A stretch of DNA of 64,000 nucleotides. Origin: Gnetum montanum. Taxonomy: Eukaryota > Streptophyta > Gnetopsida > Gnetales > Gnetaceae. The stretch is taken from assembly GCA_015680685.1 (NCBI GenBank), contig MNCI01022355.1:72302-136301 (forward strand), in the 5' to 3' direction. The notes beneath the pieces are model-generated. The model made no database searches. It saw nothing but the letters and a program-made list of their open reading frames with translations, and was not told the origin of the DNA. Each line of letters begins with the position of its first letter. The stretch's first letter is position 1. Positions 25,344-36,289 of this stretch are shown in pieces. Both the position numbers and the translations under genes were made by a program.

Positions 25344-25619
25344 TATCTTGCTCACAAATTATTTCTTCCAACTACTATGCTATGCCTATTTCTCTATCTC
25401 TTCGATCACACTATGCTCTAGGTGTAAGCTTTGACAATGAAAATGACAAGTTTACCAAGGGTTAAACCCCTATTTCTGGTCGACATGATAAAACACTTGC
25501 CATTTTCATGTTCCAATTAACACGGGATGCCCCCTATAGCATAGCACTATTACACCATGGTCCCACCATAGCATAGCGACTATCTACAACATAACAGGTG
25601 GGCCCATAAAAAATTTTCC

Positions 25620-25990
25620 CCATCTTGTTACTTTATCTTTATGAAACCTACCATATCGTGGTCCACAAAGACCTTAAACTAGCAATCTTAACTCTTAATT
25701 CTACCAAGTAATGGTCCACAAAGACCTTAAACTAGCAATTCTAACCCATGATTCAACTTGGCAATGATCCGCTAAGACCTTAAACTGGCAATTCTGATTT
25801 ATGTGAGATACCAACCTACAGTGTAGCCTAATTATGGTCTACTATGACCTTAAACTAGCAAAGTTAACACCCCTTGCATTTTCAAACTCATTAATGGTCC
25901 ACCAAGAACTTAAATTAGCAATTTTGATGTACAAGTTATGCATGATTATAGTTTGCTAAGACCTTATGCTAGCAACCTGCAAACTTCACA
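25620..25990 (+). repeat. Minisatellite block 2 of E1 (ACCTTAAACTAGCAA type)
   Basis: Degenerate copies of GTCCACAAAGACCTTAAACT followed by AGCAATTYTAAC, unit about 50-60 bases. It is related in its core (CTTAAACTAGC against CCTAAAACTAGC) to block 1. It lies upstream of the antisense gene's first exon and before the pol frame, so blocks 1 and 2 bracket the antisense gene. Confidence 0.75.
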
Positions 25991-26080
25991 TAGTAGTTGA
26001 CAATTATTTCATGTCGCATTATTACTTTACAATCATTCATTACATGCTATTGCTATAGACAGGTATCACTTGACTTGGTC

Positions 26081-26103
26081 CTTTTCTTTTCTTATTGTGA
26101 TAG
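26081..26103 (+). other. Candidate sense-strand 3' splice site before pol
   Basis: A pyrimidine-rich run (CTTTTCTTTTCTTATTGTGA) ends in TAG immediately before the first pol-like coding sequence. Ogre elements are known to carry an intron between protease and RT. This could be its acceptor, but no transcript supports it here. Confidence 0.35.
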
Positions 26104-26104
26104 G

Positions 26105-29100
26105 TTTAACAAAAATGGCCATGCAGGGTGATCTTCATTCACTTCTAGCCCTGATAGGTCCTCATGGAAGGTTCAAAAGACACCTAGACTTAGAATCAAT
26201 AGTAGGAATCATCTATCGACAACACCGTAGCATCCTTGGAAACATCCCTAGGCCCTAGATTGGCCTAAACATCTGGTCCAAGCCTTAGACTTAGACGCTA
26301 GGGATGTGATTGAGGATCCTCTCGTTGAAACACCTATAACTACATCCAAGGGGGATAAAGACATAAAAAATTTTCTCCCTCTTATATCCATAAATGCAAA
26401 ATAACATATCTAGAGTTCTCCAAGACAATGTCAAAGTGTTTGCATGGTCCTATGAAGACATGCCAAGCTTAGACCCGTGGCTCATACAACATAACATTCT
26501 CTTAGACCCGCGTGTCAAGGTAGTCAAGCAAAAGGCTTGAAAAATCAAACCAAAAATTGCATTAGCTATGTGATGAAATCACCAAGCTGGTTTCATTTGC
26601 ATGATCAATTACTTAGAGTGGGTATTGAAAATTGTTGTAGTTTCTAAGAGAACAAGAGGTATATGAATTTTTATAGACTTTCGAGATCTAAACAAAGCAA
26701 CGATTAAAGATGACTTCCCATTACCAAGTATTGATAAACTTATTGACACTATGGCTGTTCATGCCTTACTATGCTTTATGGATGGGTTCTCAAGTTACAA
26801 CCAAATTTGCATCAACCCAGAGCATTAGTTAACAACTACTTTCATGACCCCTTGGGGAACCTTTTATTACATCATGATGCATTTTGGACTTAAAAACACT
26901 AGAGCAACCTATCAACGAGCCATGACATACAATTTTAGTGACTACCTCTTGGAGAGACTAAATGATTACATGGATGACATAGTAGTCAAGTTTAATGGAG
27001 GTAATGATCATCCCAACGATCTAGATGTAGTCCTCAAACATTGTCACAGGCATGACTTGCATCTCAACCCAAGGAAATATGTTTTCAGACTTAAAACCAG
27101 ATGCATGCTAGGGTTTGCAGTATCAGAGGTAGGGATACAAGTGGACCCCAACAAGATAAGGGCCATCATCAACTTAGCACCACCTATGAACCTTAAAGAG
27201 ATACATGGGTTGCAAGGTAGAGTACAATTTATCTAGAGGTTTATCGTGAGGTTGATTGACAAGTTACACCCTATGAAACACTTGCTAAAAAATGGGGTCA
27301 ACTTCAAGTGGATAGAACAATTTCAACAAGCTTTCAATAACTTAAAGAAAAATCTTTTCCACCTCCCAATTTTTTACCCACCATAGAGGGATAAGCCTTT
27401 CTACATCTACCTTGCCACTTCGGACACATCTATTACAACATTGTTATGTCAGAAGAAGGATGACAGCTCTAAAATCCTAGTTTATTACTTGAGCCATGTG
27501 CTAATAGCTTATGAGAAAAAGTATAATGAAGTAGAAAGAAATTGTCTTGCTCTAGTATTCATGCTAAAAATTTGGAGACATTACCTATTTCGTAGCAAGG
27601 TTAACATCATATGCAAGAGCGACATACTTTGGGCTATCACAACGAACTTGTACAAGAGAAGAAAAATAGCGTAATGGAAAGCTATAATAGTGGAATTCAA
27701 TTTGCATTATGTTTCCCAATCATCAACAAAGGGACAAGCAATAGCTACATAGCTCACAACCTCACCTGTCAATGATCAAGCAATAATAGATCCCAAATTC
27801 CTTGACGAACACATCAACAGCATCAACCCTATACCATCTGATTTCAAAGCTACTTTGCATTTTGATAGCACCTCAACTACATAAGGTAGTAGTGCTACTA
27901 TTGTCATTACATTCCCCTATGGGGATATTTAACCTTTTGCTTACTACTTTACGTTCGTTTGTATGAACAACATAGCTGAGTATGAAGGACTCCTCAAAGG
28001 CCTCTTAGCATCTTCAGAACTAAAGATTCAACATTTGGTAGTCCGAGGTGATTCCCAACTCATTGTCAACTACATTACTGAAGTCTATGCCTATAAAGCT
28101 TCATACTTACAGCCTTATTGCTACTTGGCCAAAAGTTTGTTAAAACAGTTTACAACAATAGACATCCAACATGTGCCTCACAACCAGAATACCGTAGTAG
28201 ATGCCTTAGCCACGTTGGCATTGAATGTGTCATTCCACTTGTTTGCAACTTTACCCACTTTGATAATAGAATGCATAGACCCTATTACTCAAGTGGTACA
28301 CATCGTAGTTGTCAGTACGATCGATATTCAAGAATGGTACACTAACATTAAGCTTACCTTCAACACGGCAAATACCCCCATGGCTTAACATCCACTCAAA
28401 AGGATGAAATCCGATAGCAAGCATGGTAGTATGTCCTCGTAGGAGATAACACTTTATGCAAATTCTCCTTTGATGGGGATATTACTAACCTGTGTTGGTG
28501 GGGAACAAGCACAAAAAATCATTAATGAAGTCCATGAGAGACTATGTGGAGGACACATAGCTCCTAGGGCTATGGCAGTGAAAATTAGATGCCTAGGATA
28601 TTAATGGACTTACATAGAACGATATTGCTTTGCCAAGGTTAGGACATGTGATACATTCCAACACCATGCAAATCTAATACATGTATCAGCTACTGAGTTG
28701 CAACCTACAAAGATCACGTGGCCATTCCAACGATGGGGACTAGACATCATAGGACCCATCACACCTAAGTCTTTCGTAGGGCACAGCTTCATCATCACTA
28801 CCACCAAGTACTTTACAAAGTGGATGGAAGCGATTCCCCTAAGGAAGACTACATCTCAACAATTTTGCCACTTTATCTTAGACAACATAGTAACAAGGTT
28901 TGGTCTTCCCATGACTATTGTGACAGATAAAAGGCTAGAGTTTAGTAGTGTAGAAACAAAAACCTTTTGTGACAACCTTGGCATCAAGCACTCGTTTTCA
29001 TTGCCATACTAGCCACAGGAAAATGGTCAAGCAAAGGAAAAAATCAAGGCCATCATCAACTTACTCAAAAATATGCTTAGCAGTAGCAAGAGGCAATGGC

Positions 29101-29576
29101 ATGAGCAAATCCTCTATGTGTTGTGGGCTTACCGCACAATGTGTAGAATGACTATAGGTAAAACTCCTTACAGCCTTGTTTACAGATCTAAAGTAGTGTT
29201 ACCTCTTGAATTGCAGGTACTTTCACTGTGAATGATCCTTTTAAGCATCATGAATGAGGCCCAAAACAATGAGTCAAGGATCATTGACCTTGACTCCATA
29301 GAGGAGGAGCATGCCCAAAAACTTGATTTCATTGAATGGTACTAGGACAAGCAATGGAAAAAGCACCATTGCAATATACGTCAATGGCTGATCAAAAAAG
29401 GGGACCTAGTCCTCAAGGTTTTTCATCAACATGTAAACAATTTCTCAGCAAACTGGGAAGGCCCATTCATAGTCACAAAAGCCTACAACAATGAGGCCTT
29501 CAAGCTGGTTGATATGGATGGCAATGAATTTGCAAATCCCATGAACCACTTGTACCTTAAGCCATACTACATCTAA
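26105..29576 (+). pseudogene. E1 pol: RT, RNase H, archaeal-type RNase H, integrase
   Basis: A pre-RT segment (DNVKVFAWSYEDMPSLDP, near 26430) leads to the reverse transcriptase. TPWGTFYYIMMHFGLKN is near 26850 and the catalytic YMDD is at 26967-26978. The first RNase H spans about 27400-27670 (KKYNEVERNCLAL). The second, diagnostic of the Tat lineage, spans about 27850-28260 (NNIAEYEGLLKGL; HVPHNQNTVVDALATLAL). The integrase spans about 28530-29200: WGLDIIGPITPKS with the first Asp, VTDKRLEF with the second Asp (the family usually has TDNG), and PQENGQA with the Glu. A C-terminal integrase segment with GPFIVTKAYNNEAFKL and a final KPYYI before TAA follows. More than ten stops interrupt it, for example in PY*PQENG, so it is inactive. 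Confidence 0.88.
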
Positions 29577-29589
29577 TACAAAGCAAGGT

Positions 29590-29950
29590 AAGCACCATTG
29601 TCCTCTATGACGTAAAACTGGTAAAGATAGTCCACTATGACTATAAACTGGCATAGAACGTCCGCTATGATGTTAAACTGGCACAGCATGTCCTTGGGCC
29701 ATGACATAGAACTAGCATCCATAGTATTATCTGCTATGACCTTAAATTGGCCATCCACTATTTTCTATGATGATAAACTAGCACAATGGTCTGCCAGGAC
29801 CTTAAATTGACACACTGGTCTACTACGACCTTAAATTGGCCCATTCAACATTAGCTACGATGTTAAACTAATACAACGGTCTACTAGGACCTTAAACTAT
29901 CACATTTGATGATCTACCAAGATCTTAAATTGGGCTTGCACTTCAAAACT
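29590..29950 (+). repeat. Minisatellite block 3 of E1, after pol
   Basis: About a dozen degenerate units such as GTCTACTAGGACCTTAAACT and CCACTATGACCATAAACTGG, beginning right after the pol stop codon. Hypervariable tandem repeats downstream of pol are known for Tat/Ogre elements. The core matches blocks 1 and 2. Confidence 0.75.
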
Positions 29951-31320
29951 AACCATCACAACATCCATGAGCCTACAAACAAGTGAGCATGCACAATGCC
30001 AACTTTCTAGACAACACAGGATGGGACATTGCAATTCCAAAATGCAGTTCATGTTGCTAAGGAAACACACTCTAGAACACATGTAGCATCACCACCCTTG
30101 GCATCTTGCTAACATTTTGGAGATGTCATCTGACATCTTGCTAACTTTCTGGAGCTATCGCTACTATCACCACTTATCCTAGCAGTAGCTCTTGTTGTCA
30201 ACACCTACTGTTGGAGTTCTAGCACTATTGTGGCCCAGCCAAAAATTTGTTATCCTCTAGCCCTCGCCATCATCTAAGTCCAAGATCTATTCAGCTGTTA
30301 GACTTATTTCCTTATAGATGGAATGCATGATTTTTTCCTTGGGTGAGGAATATTGAGCATTTGCATCACCACCACTCCTAGCTTCTTTAGTGCTAGCCTC
30401 TTCAATCTGCCACTGCTAGAACTGCTACTGGACTTCCTACTTTGGACACCGCATGCCTCAGCAATAATTCTTACCACTCCAGTAATGTCTAAAGTAAGCA
30501 TGACTTTGCCCTTACTTCAGTTCATGATTATGTTCTCCTGGTTTTCTCTCTGTTGCATTTGCAAGATATAGGCTAAGGTAGTGCCATTTAGAGATGTGTT
30601 TTGCCAAGAGAGAAGGGCACTACATAGTTTCGAAGTGATCGCTTATATTAGCTTTACTACTTGGGAGTGCACATCCCACCCTCCCTCTTAACCCTCTCAA
30701 CCTTGTTTCTTATACTTGTAGTTTTTCGCATCTCTTTTACAAGCTTTCTCAATGCATATAAAGCCCTCCCACATGCCCAACCGCCAAGTCCATGATGCAT
30801 GTAATGCAACTCGCCACATGGGAAGCATCTACAGGTAGGTTAAAGCCCCAGATGTGGACATAACACAACTCATACTATGGAGGAAACACCTGTCCTACAA
30901 CAACAAGGTTGTTTGCAAGTAAACATGGCTAAACAATAGAAGAAAGGTACAAAAGTATAAAAGAGCGAAAAAGCTCAAAAAAAGGTGCCTAAAACAAAAG
31001 GTACCATATTTGTTTTAGAACAACCATCTCTAAGCACTCCAATGAGAGGTCGAAGGCCAATAAAAGAAAGATGCCCATGCATGTTAACTCCATCACAAGA
31101 ACTCCGACGAGGGATCATGCTCTGTTACATCTTTTCCTCCCCCGAACCTGTTCCCCTCAAGTCCATCCTTTTCCCCTTTCTCTACATGACTATTTCTGTT
31201 CTCCCAAGTGTAGCAAAGCGATATCTGAGCCACCACTGGAGAGAAATGTTAGCATTTTGTTTTTCATGGTGCTTCATATTCTTTATCGATGTCTCTCGGG
31301 TAGGTCCTCTAGACGTCAAC
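29951..31320 (+). other. 3' untranslated region of E1
   Basis: No conserved protein motif was found between the last minisatellite unit and the polypurine tract. Short frames are present but lack any family resemblance. In other Tat elements accessory frames may lie here. In E1 that kind of gene sits between pro and pol instead. Confidence 0.5.
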
Positions 31321-31333
31321 AAAGAGGGACCAT
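31321..31333 (+). other. Polypurine tract of E1
   Basis: AAAGAGGGACCAT directly precedes the 3' LTR start (TGAAACAC). This is the expected position of the plus-strand primer. Confidence 0.7.
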
Positions 31334-33491
31334 TGAAACACCATAAAATTTCAAGACCTTGATGGCTCAACAGAGTCTTGAAATTTAGGCAAAGACTTCC
31401 ACAAGTGCAGTTTCAAAATGGGCCATCGAGATAGTGTAGGCACTGAGGGTAGACTACATAGTCCATCAAGTTTTCTATTGCTCGGGCTGACAAGCCTACT
31501 GGACTCTCCAGCCTGCCCAATTGAACAATTGACTCAGCTAACAATCTACCCATGAACCATGTTAGGAGTTGTCGAAAGTATTCATGATGAGCTAAACAGC
31601 TCAACAACTTTTCTAATAGAGAAATCTACTACGTTACGCTATGCTGTGTAGTGTGGCAGACCATGAGGAGACTAATCAGACATCCAAGATGCAAATTAAT
31701 AACTAGCCAATCTTTCAGAAGCATCTACCCTATTTCATCCCCAAAGTATGAGCAATATGGCACAATGGAATGTGGTGAATTTTCTCAAGTATTATCTCAA
31801 TTTGAGTGCTACACTGTGCTATGCTATGTGGTGTAGCACAACATATCAGGGATGTACTTTGATAACACTCCTACTTGGGTAGCTCTGACAGAGTAAAAGC
31901 ATTTTCCCTTGTTTTAAATGTCAAACAAGCTTGCTCAGCTGACACACCAAGACATGACAAACATCCTATGACAAAATTTTTCCAAAAATGAGTTAGGATT
32001 CAGCCAACATTGGGTGCTACGCTATGCTACATTATGCAACATAACACAACATAGTAAAGACAGAATGCACAAATGCCCCTTTGTCAAATGATCCCAGTAA
32101 GAGGATCACACTTGGCAACACTTTGGCCTTTAAAATTGCCTCTCCCACTTAGCCCTCAAACCTCAAGCAAAGTTTCCTAATAAAACATTGTAGAATAAAC
32201 AAGCATGCATGTCACATTGGTTGCTACATTATGCTACGTTGCATAGCGTAGCATAGTGTAGCGAGGATGCAAAACAACAGAATGCCCCAAGGATGAACTC
32301 AGCAGAAGGCCTTCTAGCATGGAAGAAAAAATTGTAGTTGATTGTCTAAATAAGGCTCAAAAAATTCTCTTGGCTCCTAGGTAAAACTCCTTTCAAGATT
32401 AGCCTCTATGTTATACTATGCTACATAGTGTAGCATAGCATAGCATGCAGTTACTTAAACTACGCCAACATGATGAATAGTGTAAGTAATGTAATACTTA
32501 CATGGAGGCATTAAGACATTTTCAGTTAGCTCTAAAACTTGTTGGAAATGATCATTCTCACCTTGGCATTTCTTCAGCGGATAAGATCAGCAAACTCGCT
32601 TCATTTTTCATACCCCTGATCAATTCTCAAAATTGTCCTTATGCTTGACCCTACTCACAAGAGTAAGAAAGACGTAGTCCTGGAGCATAGGCTCCATTTT
32701 TCTTTCATTGTTAGTATGCTTCCTAGATTTTGGTACATGCAGTTTCAGTAGTATGGTCATAGCATAATAGTGTTCACATCCAACATCACACACCTGCATA
32801 GCATAACCATGCTTGCACCTTGTGGGGCCAAGAAAAATGGTGTCTAGACCAGGTTTTTCTCCTACTTCTAGCCCTATAAATACCCTGACAAACAATGTTC
32901 AAAGGGTTGGCTTTTGGCATGGTTGGCTTTTGAGTTGGCTTTTGGAGAGCATATTTGGCATTTTTAGCATTCTATTTAGCTTTGAGAATTCTGGTTGACT
33001 CCAGACATCCTTTTTCTGGTCTAGCATTTTGGCACTTTGGCAAGCAAGTTGGCAAGCATAAGAATCCTGAGTAGCGAGCTATTGGCTATAGTTCAGGGAC
33101 CTATGACCATACTACTCTATTGTAAGTTGTGTCATTCTAGTGTTGCATATTTAGTTGTACACTTTTCAACAAAGAAAAGATCAGATCTGCCATCTTGGGG
33201 TAGTGCATTTTCTCACCCAAGTCTCTTTTATGCTTTTTTACTATTATTTTGTTTTGCACTACTTTTATTATCTTGTGTTTGTTGATCATTGCTTTACTTA
33301 CATACGTTGCTCCTAAAAAAAACATTTACAAAAGGTTAAGTTACACCTATTAAGTCCTTGTCTAATCGACTAGATTGTTCAGGGCACCCTGTTTCCATTT
33401 CTCTCCATCATGGCCCTTGCACAAATCTGGGTTAAACTATACGCTCAGCAACCTTTCGGTATTCCAACCATCAACGTTCTTGGTTACCACA
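31334..33491 (+). repeat. 3' LTR of E1
   Basis: 2,158 bp from TGAAACACCATAAAATT to TTGGTTACCACA, collinear with the 5' LTR over its whole length. It has the TATA box at 32875-32882 and the same palindrome clusters (for example near 32220-32265 and 32405-32440). Confidence 0.9.
32875..32882 (+). promoter_or_regulatory. TATA box of E1 3' LTR
   Basis: TATAAATA, at the place equivalent to the TATA box of the 5' LTR. Confidence 0.65.
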
Positions 33492-33496
33492 ATAGA
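33492..33496. repeat. Target-site duplication of E1 (right)
   Basis: ATAGA, identical to 13800-13804. Confidence 0.85.
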
Positions 33497-34276
33497 TCAC
33501 TAGACATGAGCTATGGAAGGCTCCTCTTGAATGTAGTTCTAGTGTTAATATCATCTCCCATGACATGTACAAGGCCTAGAACCTACCATCTCTCAAGAAG
33601 AGTAATATTCATTAGAATTGACAAACCAACTAATCATTATCCCTTTGGGATTACCAGAGGACATTATGGCTATAGTTTGTGGGTGGTCCTACCAGAGGAC
33701 ATTATGACTAATTTTCTAGTGATCAAGGTAGAAAGATGCAAAGGCAACTTGCCCATCATTATGGGACATGCATGGTTAAGCACTTTTCACGAATGAACAT
33801 CAAGGCTGCTCCTCAGAAATCTCCAAGGAAAATGAATTTGGATGACTTAAGAAAAGTGAGTTCCATGCATCACATATAGTGATAATGGGTGCAATTATGT
33901 GCAAAACATCTACTCCATTAAAAGTACATTCATTAAAGCATGCAATCAATGTGCACAAAAAATGGATATCCAAAGGTGCTTGTACATAGTAAGCACAAAA
34001 CAAGAGGGTACCTAATGGTTGATAGCTAACTCTGATAGCAACACACTATGCATGGAACCTACTAAGAGCCTAACATGTGCTTATGTTAAGGGCATGGATG
34101 AACTTGAACAAGTTCATCACCAAATTTTTGATGATGAAGTTGATGATGCCTATTGGGAAGAGTTGGAAATCCTTGATAATTTCAAGCTAGAGCCCCTAGA
34201 GTTAAAAACTCTACCAACTAGTATGGAGTATGCATTTTTAAACAATGACAAGCTAGTTATAATCAATGCAAATTGA
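33492..34276 (+). pseudogene. Element B protease and pre-RT region, resumed after E1
   Basis: This continues element B beyond the E1 insertion. Across several frames it matches element C: IIIPLGLPEDIMAIVCGWSY here against ITIPLGLVEDIITTMCGWSY in C. It then has FLVIKVERCKGNLPIIMGHA, the C-terminal signature of the gypsy protease. The last open stretch (34019-34276) ends with LEPLELKTLPTSMEYAFLNN, a block normally found just before reverse transcriptase. The RT itself is missing, so element B is truncated at about 34280. A 16-base direct repeat (ACCAGAGGACATTATG) at about 33655 and 33701 adds a small duplication. Confidence 0.75.
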
Positions 34277-34600
34277 TGAGTTGTGTTAAGTTGGCTATGT
34301 CAACAAGGCCTCATTAACATGGCCTCGTTGACTAGGCCTTCCTTAGTTTGAGAAATGCCTAGTCACCGATTTGTTAAAGTTCTTATTAGAAAGGGATTGT
34401 ACATTTCCAAGCCAAGAGAGACCATAGAAATTGGTGAATGGATGGATGAAGTGAACTCATTGCCTGTCATACCAAAAGAAACATACCTTAGTATCAACAT
34501 TGTGACTTAAAGGTAAAAACCAAACATTAGCAATCAACATGAAAATAGTTCATACCATCATTCTGACTACTTATTGGGTGACAAACTTACATGGTGGAAC
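34277..34600. other. Unassigned sequence after element B
   Basis: No coding motif. It contains two AAGGCCTCATTAACATGGCCT-like words that weakly resemble the start of the element B LTR, but no LTR end is recognisable. Confidence 0.3.
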
Positions 34601-34605
34601 ACATG

Positions 34606-34815
34606 CACACACACACACACACACAAAATGAAAAAGTATAATGATGTTGTAAAACAAAAACAAAAAAAGTTAAATAAATTTGTAAAACAAAAACAAGAAA
34701 AGTTAAAGAAAGTTGTAAAACAAAAATGTGTAAGACAAAAAAGTGAAAAACAAAAATGTGTAAAACAAAAATGTGTAAAACAAAAAATTGCAAAAAAAAA
34801 AAAACTAAAAAAATT
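34606..34815. repeat. (CA)n and AAAACAAAAATGTGT minisatellite
   Basis: A short CA dinucleotide run (about 34608-34625) is followed by tandem copies of a 15-base unit GTAAAACAAAAATGT and variants. The hydrophobic frame on the other strand is a by-product of this repeat. Confidence 0.85.
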
Positions 34816-34830
34816 GAGGGCCCCATATGA

Positions 34831-35660
34831 TTAGCATAGGTGGCCATCTCCCCCATGACTAAGTTGTAAGGAAGAGATTCGAAATAATGAGCATCTATTT
34901 GAATTCCGTAAAAGTGCCCAAATTCTCCCAATTGATGATCTTAAACTAAGGGGTGGAAGTTGGCGACACTCATATTCCAATGTATATATGCTTTCATTAT
35001 GGGCATGGGTTTTCTCAGTTTTTTCCATGCATATTTGGTTGCTCCTTCGAGTAGCTGTCAACCATGGGGTGTCTACTACTGGTTGAGTGGTTGCTACATA
35101 TAGGCATCTTTGTTTCAAAGTTTCAAGAGCACACCTATTACATGAAGGCATTTCCTCCATGTCATCACCCGATGAATCACTGTATGTGATGCATGGAACT
35201 TTCCTCTTCTCTATATTTCCACAAATGTTTCTCTTAGAGATTTCTAAGGAAAGATCGTAGATCCTAAGGCATGCGTCTACTATACTTAGCCATGCCCTTC
35301 CCATTATAATTGGGAAGTTCCCTTCATTGTTGTTCACTTCAATCACCAGAAAATCAGCTGGGTAAGACCAACCACACATAGTGGTAATAATATCCTCCAC
35401 CAATCCCAAGGGAATGGTGATGGACTAGTCTGCTAGCTCTAGTTGAATGTTGCTCTTCTTAAGTTGGGGCAGGTTCCAGGCATGATACATCTATCATGAA
35501 ATTAAGTTGATTCCAGAACCTAAGTCAAGAAGAGCCCTATGTGATTCATTTCTGGTGACCTGTAAATAGATTAAGGGACTTCCAGGGTCAGTTAATTTCC
35601 TGGGAAGGGGGCCTACCTTGATCCAGTCGGTTACGGTATGCGTTAACATAACCGTATGCG
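34831..35660 (-). pseudogene. Element C protease region
   Basis: On the minus strand it starts with a decayed LLDLGSGINL block (near 35510-35530, the D-x-G protease active-site motif). The open stretch from 35409 follows: GLVEDIITTMCGWSY, then FLVIEVNNNEGNFPIIMGRA, which closes the protease fold. A charged tail (near 35000-35200) continues to about 34831. No reverse transcriptase follows, so element C has only gag and protease before its sequence stops beside the A-rich tract. Either it is a 3'-truncated copy or a deletion derivative. Confidence 0.75.
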
Positions 35661-36289
35661 TTAAGCTCTATTGGACTAAAGGGTGCTCCGAAGTGTTAGA
35701 TGGTGGAGGAGTGTACATGGGCCCAACTGCTTGTTATTGTGAGAGTTTGTCTGGGCTTTTGGTTCTAAAGAAAGGTCTTCTCTTTTTATAGTTGTTAGAA
35801 CCAGTAGTAGGTTGGATATTTACATCTCTCGCAGCGTGACATTGCTGCGGTTAGGTAGGAAGTTCCCCTTGCATTGTTGGAGCAATATGTGTTATAGGAA
35901 CCACTACTGGTGGAAGAGGTGAGGATGGATTTGGAGGATGGTGTGGGTATGGAGTGTCTCCCAGAGGAGAAGGAGTCCTTCTGAAGTACTCCTAAACTTG
36001 GTAGTGATGGTGGGGAGTTGAGTGACTCATAGAGTCACTTGGAGAAATTGGCTGCTGCACATAATATCCACAAGGGTCAGGCTACCGGTAAGGGTATTGA
36101 TGTTTCAGTGATGGCATCCCCCATGACTGGGTATTTCCACTGTTGATGTTGTCCGATGGGTTGTGGCGGAGTTCCACTTGGATAATATGTTAATGGTTGG
36201 TGGAACTACCTTGGGTTACCTTGGGGATAAGGTAACCTTCAGGGTGTTTGCCATTGGTTGAGTCTTAGATTAAGCGCATACACCCTAGA
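35661..36289 (-). other. Element C gag-pro linker
   Basis: Low-complexity Pro/Gln/His-rich sequence on the minus strand between the gag Cys/His motif and the protease, equivalent to 13042-13804 of element B. It is stop-ridden. Confidence 0.5.

Larger units (their letters stand above)
13805..33491 (+). mobile_element. Complete 19.7-kb Tat/Ogre-like Ty3/gypsy retrotransposon (E1)
   Basis: Two long terminal repeats (13805-15899 and 31334-33491) enclose a primer-binding-site candidate, gag-pro, an antisense spliced gene, pol (RT, RNase H, second RNase H, integrase), a minisatellite and a polypurine tract. A 5-bp duplication, ATAGA, flanks the element. Large size, long LTRs, the domain order and the second RNase H (NNIAEYEGLLKGL and VVRGDSQLIVNYI) point to the Tat lineage of plant gypsy elements, which includes Ogre. 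Over one stretch of about 290 bases the two LTRs differ at roughly 20-25 sites by eye, so the insertion is old. All sense frames carry stops, so it is not autonomous now. It lies inside the protease gene of element B. Confidence 0.9.

Noticed and set aside
25259-25465. 68-codon plus-strand frame between the antisense gene and pol
   Set aside because: It overlaps antisense exon 1, which has an ATG, a GTAAGT donor and a matching phase. The plus frame has no homologue or sense partner.
30353-31370. Several plus-strand frames of 60-125 codons before the E1 3' LTR
   Set aside because: No resemblance to any family and no conserved counterpart in the window. Treated as 3' UTR.
13805-33491. Integrated pararetrovirus (caulimovirus-like)
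   Set aside because: The element has two LTRs, a target duplication, an integrase and a second RNase H, all of which identify an LTR retrotransposon.
34587-34931. Minus-strand frame with repeated FVLHIF
   Set aside because: It is the reverse translation of the A-rich minisatellite, not a membrane protein.
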